Shown piece by piece: positions 33,458 to 44,700 of a stretch of 64,000 nucleotides of DNA (its first letter is position 1; each line of letters starts with the position of its first letter). Under the pieces are notes generated by a model. The model ran no database searches and was not told the DNA's origin. It saw nothing but the letters and a program-made list of their open reading frames with translations. Made by a program: the position numbers and the translations under genes. The DNA comes from Allomuricauda sp. M10 (GTDB lineage Bacteria; Bacteroidota; Bacteroidia; Flavobacteriales; Flavobacteriaceae): positions 1 to 64,000 of the forward strand of contig NZ_JAJGBN010000006.1 of assembly GCF_020782875.1 (NCBI RefSeq), read 5' to 3'.

Positions 33458-34512
33458 AAGTTGTAGATAAGCCCGAGTCCCAACAATTGCTTGAACTGGA
33501 TTCTAGAAATTCCTGGGTCGATGATATTCCCATCAGCATCCACTACCTCATCAAACTTAATGTCGTCGTCAAAAATAAGGTGGGTGCCAATATTGGCATT
33601 TATGTGGTCATTGACCTTTAGGTTGAAGTTGGTTTCCCAGTTCACATCTATATTGCCAAAACTTCGAACATAATCGGTATACAGCGAAATGGTATGCTTC
33701 AAAATGACGTTTTTCAAAATTTCCTTTTCCAAAGAATTGGTGATAGAAAAACCGAGTTCCAGAAAAACCTTTTCGCCTTTGTCTACCCCGAAGGCACCTT
33801 GGCTGGAAAGCATATCATCCAGTACAAAAGTTGATTTCATGGTTGCTGGTGAAATGTACAGGTTGAATTTGTTATCCGGGGTGATGTAAGAGGTACCCAT
33901 ACCCGCAAACAAATACCCCGGTGACATAAACCTTGAAATGGGATTTACCCGATTTGGGTATGAAAAACCATTTGAAAATTGGGTGTTGAAGGTGGCCTTC
34001 ACCGAATAATACCAGTTGGTAATGGTATCCTTCCTAAAACTGATGGTTGAGGCCAGTTTGATCTGGTCATCCGTTTTTCTGAGTTTCCTACCTTCCTGGG
34101 CATTCATGCCATATCGGAAAGTGGCTTCGTTTTCCCAATTGAGGTACCGGAACTTATAGTTTCTGGTAAACCGGGCACTCGCCAGTGCCGAAACCGAATT
34201 GTCACCCCCTGCGTTCCAGTTCACAAAGGAAACTTCATTGATGTTGAGTCCGAATTGGTTTTCCTTTTTCCAGAACGATGTAGGTACAAAACGCTTATAC
34301 CATTTGCTCAACGGTTTTACCCTGTTCAAAACGGCCCTTGGATCCGTAAGTTTGGCACTCCTGGGGAGGTATTTCAACTTTACGTCCTTAATGCGCACAA
34401 TCTTGAATCCGTTGTTCACACTGTCGGGTTCAAAAACTTTTAATCTACTGATTTGGGCACTGGCGGAAAAGGAAACGGTGAGTAAAAGGATCAGCAAGCA
34501 AAATATCCTCAT
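33454..34512 (-). CDS. DUF3078 family outer-membrane-like protein
   Basis: A 352-residue exported protein with a cleaved signal peptide (to about SASAQ). The remainder is rich in alternating aromatic/polar strands and ends in a terminal Phe (YNF), as in outer-membrane beta-barrels. DUF3078 is common in Bacteroidota and its role is unknown. The start overlaps the dxs stop by four bases (ATGA), so it is translated with dxs. Confidence 0.87.
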   Translation of the reverse strand: MRIFCLLILLLTVSFSASAQISRLKVFEPDSVNNGFKIVRIKDVKLKYLPRSAKLTDPRAVLNRVKPLSKWYKRFVPTSFWKKENQFGLNINEVSFVNWNAGGDNSVSALASARFTRNYKFRYLNWENEATFRYGMNAQEGRKLRKTDDQIKLASTISFRKDTITNWYYSVKATFNTQFSNGFSYPNRVNPISRFMSPGYLFAGMGTSYITPDNKFNLYISPATMKSTFVLDDMLSSQGAFGVDKGEKVFLELGFSITNSLEKEILKNVILKHTISLYTDYVRSFGNIDVNWETNFNLKVNDHINANIGTHLIFDDDIKFDEVVDADGNIIDPGISRIQFKQLLGLGLIYNF

Positions 34513-36281
34513 TGGTCTAGGGTTGATTGTATAAAGGAAAATAGGGTATCAAAATCCATACCAGCCAGCTTTTGGGTTTCTGGTATTGTTCCTTGTTCAA
34601 CAAAACGGTCCGGAACACCAAAAATCTTAACAGGTTTTGAATACCCTTCTTCATTTGCAAATTCAAGTACTGCAGATCCAAACCCTCCGGTCATGCATCC
34701 GTCTTCCACAGTAACGATCTGCTCATATTTTTCAAAAATAGTACGTAGCACGTTTCTGTCCAATGGTTTTGCGAACCGCATATCGAAATGTGCCACCAAT
34801 TCAGGATTTTTTAACGATTCGATCAGGATTTTTATCTCATTTCCCACATGGCCCAGGGTTAAAATGGCCACTTTGGACCCTTCCTTCAAACACCTGGCGG
34901 TGCCCATTTCAATCTTTTCGAACCCATTTCGCCAATTAAGGTTTGCCCCGTTGCCCCTAGGATAACGTATGGCAATGGGACCATGTAACCCCAACTGAGC
35001 AGTATACATGATATTTCGAAGTTCCATTTCGTCCATGGGAGCAAATACGACCATGTTTGGGATGCATCTTAAATAGGCGATATCAAAAACGCCATGATGA
35101 GTAGGTCCATCCTGGCCCACCAATCCGGCACGGTCCAAACAAAAGATGACCGGTAATTTTTGAAGGGCCACATCATGGATGACCTGATCATAGGCACGTT
35201 GTAAAAAAGTGGAATAAATGTTGCAAAAAGGCACCAATCCTTGCGTGGCCATGCCTGCTGCCAGGGTAACGGCATGTTGTTCTGCAATGCCTACATCAAA
35301 GGCACGGTCTGGTAGCTCGTCCATCATGAACTTTAGGGAACTTCCGGTTGGCATGGCGGGAGTGATGCCCACAATGTTCAGGTTCTTCTTGGCCAATTCA
35401 ACCAAAGTGTGCCCAAAGACATCTTGGTACTTGGGTGGTTCAGCACCATTCGATTTTTTTACCCGTTCCCCAGTATGTTTATCAAATTTGCCTGGGGCAT
35501 GGTACACTACTTGGTCTTCTTCGGCCTTTTTTAATCCCTTTCCTTTGGTGGTAATGATATGCAACAATTTAGGCCCGGGCACTTTTTTCAGGCGTTCCAA
35601 TTCGCTTACCAAAGCCTGTACATCATGGCCATCAATAGGTCCGGAATAGTTGAGGTTAAGGCATTCAAAGATGTTCTCGTCCTTGGCGGTACCCGCTTTT
35701 ACATTGGTGAGGTATTTTTTAAGCGCCCCAACACTAGGGTCTATGCCGATGGCGTTGTCATTCAAGATGATGAGGGCATTCACATCGGTAACCCCCAAAT
35801 GGTTCAAACCTTCAAAAGCCATTCCGCTGGCAATGGAAGCATCGCCTACCACGGCAACATGTTGCTTTTGGGAATCCCCCTTCAATTTGGAGGCCATGGC
35901 CATGCCCAAAATGGCAGAAATAGCTGTAGAGCTATGCCCTGTTCCAAAATCATCATACACACTTTCACTTCGTTTGGGAAAACCACTGATACCCCCTAAC
36001 TGCCTGTTGGTTTCAAAGATTTCTTTTCTGCCGGTCAAGATTTTGTGACCATAGGCCTGGTGGCCCACATCCCAAATCAGTTTGTCGTTGGGGGTGTCAA
36101 AAACATAATGCAGGGCAATGGTCAACTCCACCACTCCTAAACTGGCTCCTAAATGACCTTCCTTGGTAGAAACGATATCAATAATAAAATCCCGAAGTTC
36201 CTGGGCAAGTTGGGGCAACTCATCCACAGTCAATTTTTTGAGGTCGGCGGGGAAATTGATATGTGTTAGCAGCTTTTCCAA
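34509..36281 (-). CDS. dxs: 1-deoxy-D-xylulose-5-phosphate synthase
   Basis: Thiamine-diphosphate enzyme that condenses pyruvate and glyceraldehyde 3-phosphate, the first step of the MEP isoprenoid route; about 590 residues. The ThDP motif is GDASIASGMAFEGLN...LNDN, and the transketolase half has the DRAGLVGQDGPTHHG and AEQHAVT segments. No ATG fits: the frame opens with a TTG at 36314 and another TTG at 36281. I chose the second because the protein then starts (M)EKLLTHINFPADLKKL, like other flavobacterial Dxs. Its product feeds the carotenoid and polyprenyl genes near 50 kb. Confidence 0.94.
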   Translation of the reverse strand: MEKLLTHINFPADLKKLTVDELPQLAQELRDFIIDIVSTKEGHLGASLGVVELTIALHYVFDTPNDKLIWDVGHQAYGHKILTGRKEIFETNRQLGGISGFPKRSESVYDDFGTGHSSTAISAILGMAMASKLKGDSQKQHVAVVGDASIASGMAFEGLNHLGVTDVNALIILNDNAIGIDPSVGALKKYLTNVKAGTAKDENIFECLNLNYSGPIDGHDVQALVSELERLKKVPGPKLLHIITTKGKGLKKAEEDQVVYHAPGKFDKHTGERVKKSNGAEPPKYQDVFGHTLVELAKKNLNIVGITPAMPTGSSLKFMMDELPDRAFDVGIAEQHAVTLAAGMATQGLVPFCNIYSTFLQRAYDQVIHDVALQKLPVIFCLDRAGLVGQDGPTHHGVFDIAYLRCIPNMVVFAPMDEMELRNIMYTAQLGLHGPIAIRYPRGNGANLNWRNGFEKIEMGTARCLKEGSKVAILTLGHVGNEIKILIESLKNPELVAHFDMRFAKPLDRNVLRTIFEKYEQIVTVEDGCMTGGFGSAVLEFANEEGYSKPVKIFGVPDRFVEQGTIPETQKLAGMDFDTLFSFIQSTLDQ

Positions 36282-36364
36282 TGGATAAAAAACAAAAGTA
36301 CCGATTCTGCTCAAAATTTTTTTATGCGTAGCTTAGCCATGTCTTCAAAAATGTAAAAAAGATT

Positions 36365-36814
36365 GTGGAAAATCCGTTCGATGATACCTATTTCATGAAA
36401 AAGGCGCTTCAAGAGGCAGAAACCGCCTTTGAAAATGGCGAAGTACCGGTCGGAGCTGTGGTAGTGGTGAACAATAGGATCATTGGAAGGGCACATAACC
36501 TTACCGAACGTTTAAAGGATGTTACCGCCCATGCCGAAATGCAGGCCATTACGGCTGCATCTAATTTTTTAGGGGGAAAATACCTTCATGGGTGTACCCT
36601 TTATGTGACGTTGGAACCCTGCCAAATGTGTGCCGGGGCGTTGTATTGGAGTCAAATATCGAAAGTAGTGTATGGGGCCCCGGATTTGGAACGCGGTTTC
36701 AATGTGGTAGGGGGGCACTTGCACCCCAAGACCGAAGTGGTCAGCGGGATTTTGGAAAATGAATCTTCGGAATTACTGAAGCGATTTTTTATCCAGCGAA
36801 GAAACCTGAACTAA
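36365..36814 (+). CDS. tadA: tRNA-specific adenosine deaminase
   Basis: Zinc deaminase that converts adenosine 34 of tRNA-Arg to inosine, 149 residues. The catalytic HAE is at H56-E58 and the zinc cysteines are at C86 and C89 (PCQMC). The start is a GTG at 36365, which gives the family N-terminus NPFDDTYFMKKALQEA; an ATG ten codons later would truncate it. It is divergent from dxs. Confidence 0.92.
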   Translation: MENPFDDTYFMKKALQEAETAFENGEVPVGAVVVVNNRIIGRAHNLTERLKDVTAHAEMQAITAASNFLGGKYLHGCTLYVTLEPCQMCAGALYWSQISKVVYGAPDLERGFNVVGGHLHPKTEVVSGILENESSELLKRFFIQRRNLN

Positions 36815-36816
36815 AT

Positions 36817-36840
36817 AAAAAACCCTGGCAGCGCCAGGGT
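36817..36840 (-). terminator. Terminator between tadA and the cold-shock gene
   Basis: An 8-bp perfect stem (ACCCTGGC at 36822-36829, GCCAGGGT at 36833-36840) has a 3-base loop and a run of As on its left, i.e. Ts on the minus strand. It mainly ends the cold-shock transcript and may also stop tadA. Confidence 0.8.
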
Positions 36841-36868
36841 CCTAAAAATAAATCAAAATAAAATATTG

Positions 36869-37063
36869 TTATCTGATTACCTTCACTTTGGAAGCAACCA
36901 CGCCTTTTCTGCCGTCTTCTTCTATGTATTCTACTTTGTCACCTTCGTTCAGTTCCACTCCGTTCAATGCAGTAACATGAACGAAAATGTCTTTTCCTGT
37001 TTCATCGTTGGTTATGAAACCGTAACCTTTGGAATCATTAAAAAATTTTACTGTACCAGTCAT
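36869..37063 (-). CDS. Cold shock domain protein
   Basis: A 64-residue single cold-shock (OB-fold) RNA chaperone. RNP1 (KGYGFIT) and RNP2 (DIFVHVTAL) are both intact. Such proteins bind single-stranded RNA and melt structures. It is a single gene with a terminator downstream and a Lys/A-rich leader. Confidence 0.94.
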   Translation of the reverse strand: MTGTVKFFNDSKGYGFITNDETGKDIFVHVTALNGVELNEGDKVEYIEEDGRKGVVASKVKVIR

Positions 37064-37145
37064 TAAAAAAAAATAAAATGTTAAAGTACTAATGTAGGAT
37101 TTTTTATGGCCCGTTGGATAAATTGAAGATTAAATCTTTTGAAAA

Positions 37146-37409
37146 TTATTGAGTATCAGGGTTTTTACGATCAATATTTTGCATTTTCTTAATATTTTCC
37201 TTGGTGAGCATGTAATCTTTCATGTTTTTGCCTTTACTCTCGTTAAACAAGAAAAGCGGCATGGCCACCAAAAACAATCCTACAGTGCCTCCGCCAATGA
37301 ATTTCTGGGCTGGTACGGGTTCATTCTCCTCAATGGTTAAACCATATATGATGCTTGCCAATGAAGCTATGACCACTAGAAGAACGATATATCTGACGAT
37401 GATTTTCAT
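37146..37409 (-). CDS. Small membrane protein
   Basis: An 87-residue protein with two predicted membrane helices (about 5-23 and 38-57) and a charged C-terminal tail. I do not recognise a named family. Its start overlaps the chloride channel stop by four bases (ATGA), so it is translated with that gene and may be a membrane partner of it. Confidence 0.75.
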   Translation of the reverse strand: MKIIVRYIVLLVVIASLASIIYGLTIEENEPVPAQKFIGGGTVGLFLVAMPLFLFNESKGKNMKDYMLTKENIKKMQNIDRKNPDTQ

Positions 37410-39196
37410 TGCGTATAATTGATGAGCTCCCTTCGGTAGGCCGTGAGCAATTTAGATTTGGAAATAAATCCTTCGTATTTGCCATCCTTCACCACAGGAA
37501 GGTTCCATGCGCCACTATCCTGAAATTTCTTCATTACATCCGCCATTTTATCCACATCCAGGTCAATGATGCTCGGCGGGGTCTGCATTACATCGGTTGC
37601 CGTTACCGTATCATACATGGTTTGATCAAACATGATGGGCCGTATGTCGTCCATCAAAATAATACCCAACAAAGTCCCTTTTTTTTCGTGGATCACAGGA
37701 AAAATGTTCCGTGTGGATTGGGTGACCACTTTGTGTACAATATCGCCCAAATTCATTTTAGGGTATACGGGCAAAAAGTTCTTTTCGATCACTTTGTCCA
37801 TTTCCATGAACATCAAGACTGCATGATCCTTGTTATGGGTGATAAGTTCCCCTTTTCTGGCCAATTCCATAGCATATACGGAGTGTGGGTGAATATACCG
37901 TGCAAGGGCATATGAAATGGCAGCGGTCACCATCAATGGAATGAAGAGTTCATATCCCCCCGTAACTTCAGCAATAAGGAAGATGGCCGTCAACGGGGCA
38001 TGAAGTACTCCTGCCATCAGACCTGTCATGCCAACAAGGGTAAAATTACTTTCGGAAACCATATTCTTAAAAATGCCCAAATGGTTGATGAACTTGGCAA
38101 CACAATTGCCCATAAGGCTGCCCATGAAAAGGGTAGGGGCAAATATACCGCCAACGCCACCTGCACCAAATGTGAGGGCACTGGCTACAATCTTAAAAGC
38201 GACCAAACCGGCCAAGAGTAAGATAACAGACCAGCCGTTGTTTAAGTCTAGATTCAAGATGTTGTTCTCCAAAACGGCATCGGTATTGCCTTGTACCAGG
38301 TTGTTCATGGTATCGAAACCTTCACCATAAAGAGGTGGAACCAAGAATACCAAAACCCCAATGACCACTCCACCCAACAACAATTTTTGGATAGGAGAAC
38401 CGAGTTTGTCGAAAAACTTCTGAACACGGGTATACACTTCTGTAAAGTAGATGGAAGTGATGCCTCCGAACACTCCTAAAATCATATAAAAGGGGACATC
38501 GGAAATGGTAAAACCATCCACTATCTTGAATGGTAACAAAGCATCGTTCCCAAAAAAGAAATAGGAAGTGATGATAGCGGACAACGAGGCCAACAATAAG
38601 GGAAGGAGGGACGCTAGAGTCAAATCCAGACTAAAAACCTCAATGGCAAATACAATCGCAGCGATGGGTGCCTTAAAAATGGAGGACAAAGCCCCGGCAC
38701 ATGCACAGCTGATCAACAAAATTCTAGTGGCATGGTTCAAATGCAAGGCCCTGGCAATGTTGGAGCTAATGGCAGCACCAGTGGCAACCGTTGGACCTTC
38801 CAACCCAACGGACCCACCAAAACCTACTGTTATTGGCGCTGTTAGGAGCGAACCGAACATTTGGTATCTGTCCATGATTCCTTTTCTTTTGGAAATGGCA
38901 TAAAGGGTAGAGGGGATACCGTGGCTAACCTTGTTACGAATCACATATTTAATTATGATGCGTACCAGCGCCAAGCCGATAATGGGAAAAACAAAATAAA
39001 AGGCTTGATGATAGTATTCCACTAATTTGCCTTCCATCAAATGTTGAAAAAAGTGGGTCAGGTTTTTGAGCATAACGGCTCCCATTCCTGAGGTGAAGCC
39101 CACAAGAATACTCAAAATGACCACAAATTGTCTATGAGAGATATGTTTGGCGCGCCAAACTAAAAATTTTGTCAACCAAGATTTTTTATGTCCCAT
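37406..39196 (-). CDS. ClC-family chloride channel/transporter with CBS domains
   Basis: Chloride channel or Cl-/H+ exchanger, about 596 residues. The ion-path motif GSVGLEGP and the later FGAGGVGGIFAPTLFMG are present, followed by a C-terminal CBS pair (about 445-590) that usually binds adenine nucleotides. The frame opens at a TTG (39211) inside the terminator A run; the ATG at 39196 (MGHKKSW) is a better start. It is cotranscribed with the small membrane protein gene. Confidence 0.92.
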   Translation of the reverse strand: MGHKKSWLTKFLVWRAKHISHRQFVVILSILVGFTSGMGAVMLKNLTHFFQHLMEGKLVEYYHQAFYFVFPIIGLALVRIIIKYVIRNKVSHGIPSTLYAISKRKGIMDRYQMFGSLLTAPITVGFGGSVGLEGPTVATGAAISSNIARALHLNHATRILLISCACAGALSSIFKAPIAAIVFAIEVFSLDLTLASLLPLLLASLSAIITSYFFFGNDALLPFKIVDGFTISDVPFYMILGVFGGITSIYFTEVYTRVQKFFDKLGSPIQKLLLGGVVIGVLVFLVPPLYGEGFDTMNNLVQGNTDAVLENNILNLDLNNGWSVILLLAGLVAFKIVASALTFGAGGVGGIFAPTLFMGSLMGNCVAKFINHLGIFKNMVSESNFTLVGMTGLMAGVLHAPLTAIFLIAEVTGGYELFIPLMVTAAISYALARYIHPHSVYAMELARKGELITHNKDHAVLMFMEMDKVIEKNFLPVYPKMNLGDIVHKVVTQSTRNIFPVIHEKKGTLLGIILMDDIRPIMFDQTMYDTVTATDVMQTPPSIIDLDVDKMADVMKKFQDSGAWNLPVVKDGKYEGFISKSKLLTAYRRELINYTQ

Positions 39197-39210
39197 TGAT
39201 GTTAAAATCA

Positions 39211-39237
39211 AAAAAATCCCGACTTGGATCGGGATTT
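39211..39237 (-). terminator. Terminator of aspS
   Basis: A 9-bp perfect stem (AAATCCCGA at 39214-39222, TCGGGATTT at 39229-39237) has a 6-base loop. On the minus strand it is followed by a T run. It lies 14 bases past the aspS stop. Confidence 0.8.
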
Positions 39238-39250
39238 GAATTTATGAGAT

Positions 39251-40996
39251 TTAGGTCAATTTTATATGCAATTCGTCCAATTGTTTTGGGTCGATGTTTG
39301 CAGGGGCATCGATCATCACATCCCTGCCACTATTGTTTTTAGGGAAGGCAATAAAATCACGGATGGTTTCCTGTCCACCTAAAATAGACACCAATCGGTC
39401 CAGACCAAAGGCTATTCCACCGTGTGGTGGAGCCCCATATTGAAAGGCATCCATCAAAAACCCGAACTGGGCCTTGGCCTCTTCCGGGGTAAAGCCCAAA
39501 TGTTTGAACATGGTAGCCTGGGTTTCCTTATCATGTATCCTGATGGAACCACCACCAATTTCATTTCCGTTCAAGACCAAATCATAGGCATTGGCCTTCA
39601 CGGCACCGGGGTTGGATTCCAATAACTCCAACTGCCCAGGTTTGGGTGATGTAAACGGATGGTGCATGGCATGATAAATACCGGTTTCCTCATCCAATTC
39701 CAACAACGGAAAATCCACTACCCAAAGCGGGGCGAATTCATCCGGTTTTCTCAAGCCCATTCTGTTGGCCAATTCCATTCTCAAGGCACTCAATTGAGCA
39801 CGCGTAGGATTGGCATCACCAGAAAGAACCAGGATAAGGTCGCCAGGTTTGGCACCGGTCACCTCGGCCCATTTGGCCAAATCCCGTTCATCGTAGAATT
39901 TATCCACGGATGATTTAAAGGTGCCGTCCTCGTTACATTTCACATAAACCATTCCCTTGGCGCCAACTTGTGGACGTTTCACCCAATCGATTAGGGCATC
40001 AATTTCCTTACGGGTATATTCACCGGCTCCGGGTACAGCAATACCGACCACCAATTCTGCCGAGTTGAACACTCCAAAATCCTTGTGTTGGGCCACGGCA
40101 TTCAGCTCGCCGAACACCATTCCGAAACGGATATCCGGTTTATCGTTACCATAAAGTTTCATGGCATCATCAAAGGTCATCCTTGGGAATTTTTCAATTT
40201 CAACCCCTTTGATTTCCTTCAACAAATGTTTGGTCAAACCTTCAAAAGTGTTCAAAATGTCCTCTTGCTCCACAAAGGCCATTTCGCAATCTATCTGGGT
40301 GAACTCGGGTTGCCTGTCGGCACGGAGATCCTCGTCCCTAAAACATTTCACGATCTGATAATATTTGTCCATGCCGCCCACCATCAACAACTGTTTGAAG
40401 GTTTGGGGGGATTGGGGCAAAGCATAGAATTGACCCTCGTTCATTCGGCTGGGCACTAAAAAGTCCCTGGCACCTTCGGGGGTGGATTTGATCAAATAAG
40501 GAGTTTCCACATCCACAAAGCCTTGGTCCGTCAGGTATTTTCTGACTTCCATGCTCACTTTGTGCCTAAAGATGAGGTTGTTTTTTACCGGGTTTCTTCG
40601 GATGTCCAGATAGCGGAACTTCATTCGGATATCTTCCCCGCCATCGGTATCATCTTCAATAGTAAAAGGAGGCAAAAGGGATTTGTTGAGAATGTTAAGC
40701 TCACTTACCAAAACCTCGATCTCGCCCGTAGGGATGTTGGGGTTCTTGGAAGCTCTTTCTATCACCTGTCCTTTAGCCTGAATAACCGTTTCACGTCCCA
40801 ACTCGCGGGCCATGTCCAGAAGGGCAGCGGGAGTGCGGTCTTGGTCAAAAACCAATTGGGTAATGCCATAACGATCTCGTATGTCTACCCAAACCACAAA
40901 GCCTTTGTCCCTGACCTTGTGCACCCAACCACTTAAAATAACCTCCGAACCGATATGTGACGCCCTCAGGGCTCCACAGGTATTACTTCTGTACAT
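39251..40996 (-). CDS. aspS: Aspartate--tRNA ligase
   Basis: Class II aminoacyl-tRNA synthetase, 581 residues. An N-terminal OB-fold anticodon-binding domain (about 1-110) precedes the catalytic core, where motif 2 ([18 protein letters not shown]) and motif 3 ([10 protein letters not shown]) are clear. The bacterial GAD insertion lies between them. Single gene with its own -7 element upstream and a terminator downstream. Confidence 0.97.
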   Translation of the reverse strand: MYRSNTCGALRASHIGSEVILSGWVHKVRDKGFVVWVDIRDRYGITQLVFDQDRTPAALLDMARELGRETVIQAKGQVIERASKNPNIPTGEIEVLVSELNILNKSLLPPFTIEDDTDGGEDIRMKFRYLDIRRNPVKNNLIFRHKVSMEVRKYLTDQGFVDVETPYLIKSTPEGARDFLVPSRMNEGQFYALPQSPQTFKQLLMVGGMDKYYQIVKCFRDEDLRADRQPEFTQIDCEMAFVEQEDILNTFEGLTKHLLKEIKGVEIEKFPRMTFDDAMKLYGNDKPDIRFGMVFGELNAVAQHKDFGVFNSAELVVGIAVPGAGEYTRKEIDALIDWVKRPQVGAKGMVYVKCNEDGTFKSSVDKFYDERDLAKWAEVTGAKPGDLILVLSGDANPTRAQLSALRMELANRMGLRKPDEFAPLWVVDFPLLELDEETGIYHAMHHPFTSPKPGQLELLESNPGAVKANAYDLVLNGNEIGGGSIRIHDKETQATMFKHLGFTPEEAKAQFGFLMDAFQYGAPPHGGIAFGLDRLVSILGGQETIRDFIAFPKNNSGRDVMIDAPANIDPKQLDELHIKLT

Positions 40997-41015
40997 GATG
41001 TGTTTTATGAAAGGG

Positions 41016-41023
41016 CAAATTTA
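41016..41023 (-). promoter_or_regulatory. -7 element for aspS
   Basis: Read on the minus strand this is TAAATTTG, matching TAnnTTTG, 19 bases upstream of the ATG at 40996. It is identical to the element of the LytTR operon. Confidence 0.4.
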
Positions 41024-41320
41024 ATAGTTACCTGACTATTAATTGCTAGATAAACCTATTTTCTGATGATGGCTATGAAATGCGTTGTAAAGGGGATTTT
41101 GTTACAGGTGTTTTTCGTTGATTTTCTAACTTTCACTTAACATTAAATTTACATTGAAAGTAAAAAATGGTATGTTTAAAGGCCTTAAATAAGGATTAAG
41201 ATCTTGCTGATTTCCTTCATTTTTTGATTTAAATAACTGATTAACAATAAAGTAAATATTTTAGGTTAATTTAATGTAAACTAAATGTTACCTAAAAGTG
41301 TATTTAACGTAAAATATATG

Positions 41321-41328
41321 TATATTTG
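41321..41328 (+). promoter_or_regulatory. -7 element for the YwqK-like gene
   Basis: TATATTTG matches TAnnTTTG and lies 44 bases before the ATG at 41373. It is identical to the -7 box at 3699-3706. No -33 TTTG is present at the expected distance. Confidence 0.4.
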
Positions 41329-41372
41329 TTACGTTGTCTAATAGTATTAACCAATTAAAATCCCATAGCGTG

Positions 41373-41723
41373 ATGAAAAAAGCAGTATTTCTTTTGGCGG
41401 TGATGTTAACAGTAGGTTTGTCTGCACAAGATAATAAACCCACTTTTGAGAAGGATGGTAAAATGGTAAAGGCTACGTATTTTCACGATAATGGAGAAAT
41501 TGCCCAGACAGGCTTTATGTTGAATGGAAAGCTTCATGGCGATTGGGTGATGTTCGATACAGATGGAAAAAAGATAGCTACAGGTCAATACGTAAATGGA
41601 ACCAAAACAGGAAAATGGTTCTTCTGGAAAGATGATGTATTGAAAGAAGTGGATTTTACCGACAACCGAATTGCAAACGTTAAAAACTGGAGCCAAGGCG
41701 AAGTCGTCTCTGTGAACCAGTAA
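41373..41723 (+). CDS. Exported MORN/YwqK-like repeat protein
   Basis: A 116-residue protein with a signal peptide (MKKAVFLLAVMLTVGLSAQ) and about three MORN-type repeats (GEIAQTGFMLNGKLHGDWVMFD, then KKIATGQYVNGTKTGKWFFW). YwqK is named as an antitoxin in Bacillus, but exported short repeats like this one in Flavobacteriia are probably structural or binding modules. The ATG at 41373 is preferred over an upstream start at 41334 because it begins the signal peptide. A strong terminator follows. Confidence 0.85.
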   Translation: MKKAVFLLAVMLTVGLSAQDNKPTFEKDGKMVKATYFHDNGEIAQTGFMLNGKLHGDWVMFDTDGKKIATGQYVNGTKTGKWFFWKDDVLKEVDFTDNRIANVKNWSQGEVVSVNQ

Positions 41724-41742
41724 TTAAATCAGTGTTTAAAAA

Positions 41743-41775
41743 AAGCCCCGACCTTTCAAGGTCGGGGCTTTTTTT
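41743..41775 (+). terminator. Terminator between the YwqK-like gene and the RND pump
   Basis: A 12 to 13-bp perfect stem of AAGCCCCGACCTT (41743-41755) and its complement (41758-41770) is followed by a T run to 41775 and preceded by As. It can serve both convergent genes. Confidence 0.88.
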
Positions 41776-41796
41776 ATTGGGTACCTTTTTGGGAGG

Positions 41797-44700
41797 TTAA
41801 GCAGTTGTTACATCAACTGCTTTGCTTTCCTCCCTTGCTAATTTTCTTTTTCTTATTCTAATTTTAAGCCTGTACACCAAACTAAATAGGATGGGCACCA
41901 CAACCAAGGTCAAGAACGTGGCTACGAACAATCCGTAGATTACGGTCCATGCCAAGGGTCCCCAGAATATTACGTTGTCCCCACCAAAATAGATGTTCGG
42001 GTTAAACTCGCTCATCAAGGTGAAGAAGTTGATGTTGAAACCAGTGGCCAACGGAATCAATCCCAAAATGGTGGTGATGGCCGTTAACAATACAGGACGC
42101 AACCTGGCCTTACCGCCTCTTACTACGATTTCGGTGAAATCTTCCATTTCCAACAGTTCGTCCTCGTCCATATCAAGTTTGTCTTTTCTCCTATCGATCA
42201 AGAGCTGGGTATAATCTAACAGTACAACGCCGTTGTTCACCACAATACCCGCCAGGGAAATGATTCCCATCATGGTCATCATGATCACGAACGCGCTTCC
42301 TGTAGCAACCAATCCGCCAAACACCCCGATCAAGCTCAAGAAAATGGCAAGCATGATGATACCTGGTTTGGAAATGGAGTTGAACTGGAAAATCAAAATG
42401 AAGAAGATCAAGCCCAATCCGGTAAAGAAGGCACCCATCAAAAAGGCCATCTGCTTGTTCTGCTCCTCAATCTGACCGGTATAGTCAATCTTGATGCCGG
42501 GAGGAAGGTTTTCAAAATCGTTCATTTCTTCCTGGATCTTGCCTACAATGGCACCTGCATCAGTAAACCCTGGAGCCAAAGCGGAATACACGGTCACCAC
42601 TCGGCGTACATCACGGTGCTTGATAGCGTTGAACCCGGTACTGTTCACTTGTTTGGTCACTGCGGAAACAGGCACTTCCTTGATCTGTCCGGAAGAAGGA
42701 TCCCTAAACGTGATCCTTTGGTTGAAAAGGGCGCTGGTATTGTAGCGATCTTGTTCGTTAAAACGGACATAGATATCGTAATCCTCCCCATTTTCCTTAT
42801 AAATACCCGCCTTAGATCCAAAAACGGAGCTTCTTAATTGCTGACCTACCTGACCGGTGGCAACACCCAGTTCCCCTGCTTTTTTGCGGTCTACGGCCAC
42901 CAACATGGAAGGTTTGGATTTGTTCACATCAATTTTGAGCTCATCAATACCTGGAATGTTCTTGGTATTGATAAAGTTGCGCATCTCTTCGGCAGTATTG
43001 ATCAACTGGGTATAATCATCACCTTCCAACTCAATGTTAATCGGGTAACCAACGGGAGGACCGACTGCATCTTTTTCCACAGAAATGGCGACACCAGGAT
43101 AAATATCTTTTAAGGCTTCCTGTACTTTTCTCAGCAGTTCGTTACTGTCGGCACCTTCTCGGTATTTAAATTCCCGCATGGTAGCGGTAATCTTACCTCG
43201 GTGGGGCATTTCGGCAGCGGAACCACCATCGGTCTGTGGGTTTCCGGCACCTTCACCCACTTGGGATACGGCACTTTCGGTCATGAAGTTATAATCCCCA
43301 TGCATGTAGGCTTCCGAATTGATGATGCCGTACACTTTGTGCTCAATTTCCTTGGTAATCTTATTGGTCTTCGCAATGTCGGTCCCTTCTGGATACTCGA
43401 TATATACGATGATCTGGTTGGGTTTGTTATCCGGGAAGAACTCCACTTTGGTTCTTTGGCTTCCCACAGAAATGCCAAAACCTACGAAGGAAATCAAAAG
43501 TAAAACCAATGTAGTGATGGCAATCAAAACCGGTTTTTTGCCAGCCAAGGTGTAACGCAGGGTCCTTTCATAAAGGTTTTCCCATTTGGGAAGGATTTTT
43601 TCCTGAAACCCATTGGCCCAACCTCTCAAGAAGAAGCGATATGCCCATAACATTATGGCGGTCAGTACCATTACACTACCCAAACCGCGATAACTTCCTC
43701 CGAAAAAGATGATCAATAATCCAATTGCGGCAACAATGGAGGTTATGCGAATAATCTGCTTTAACGGCATTTCTTTGTCCTCGGTGGTCATGTATCTTGA
43801 TACCAATACCGAGTTGAAGAATATGGCCACGAATAGGGATGACCCTAACACCACCGAGAGCGTTATCGGAAAATACATCATGAACTGTCCCATGATACCT
43901 GGCCATAGCCCCAGCGGAACGAAGGCGGCTACGGTGGTCAAGGTAGAAATGATGATCGGGAACGCAATTTCACCGATCCCTTTTTTGGCAGCATCTATTC
44001 GGGACATGCCTTCCTCGTCCATCAAACGGTACACGTTCTCCACTACCACAATACCATTGTCCACCAACATACCCAATCCCATGATCAATCCGAAAAGGAT
44101 CATGGTGTTCATGGTATAGCCCAACGCGTTCAATATCATTAGTGACATGAACATGGACATTGGGATGGCAAATCCTACGAACAAGGCATTCTTGAATCCT
44201 AAAAAGAACATCAATACCCCAACCACCAAGATGATACCGAAGATGATGTTGTTCACCAAATCATCAACCTGACCAATGGTTTGAGTAGATTGATCATTGG
44301 CGATGGTGATTTTCAGGTCTTGTGGAAAAATATTTTTCTTGGCATCTTCCACAATGACCTTGATCTGGTCCACAGCTGCAACCATGTTTTTGCCGGAACG
44401 TTTTTTTACATCGAGCATCACCACGGGTTCACCAAATTCCCTTGCATAAGTGGTCTTGTCCTCATCCTTAAAGGTCACCTTTGCAATATCCTTTAGATAA
44501 ATAGGATTGCCATTTTCTGACTTGACCACGAAATTTTCCAGGTCTTTGGGTTGATCTATTTCCCCCACAATCCGGATAGTCCTTCGCTGCCCACTGGCAA
44601 TCAGGTTACCGGCAGACATGGTCATGTTTTCATTGCTGATGGCACCGATTACATCATTGAAACTGACTTTGGCGGCCATCATTTTGTAGATGTCCACGGC

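Larger units (their letters stand above)
40997..41372. other. AT-rich divergent promoter region
   Basis: A 376-base, very AT-rich interval between aspS (minus) and the YwqK-like gene (plus). It contains a -7-like element for each direction (41016-41023 and 41321-41328). I see no RNA gene or coding frame. The long leader side belongs to the YwqK-like gene and could hold extra regulatory sites. Confidence 0.6.
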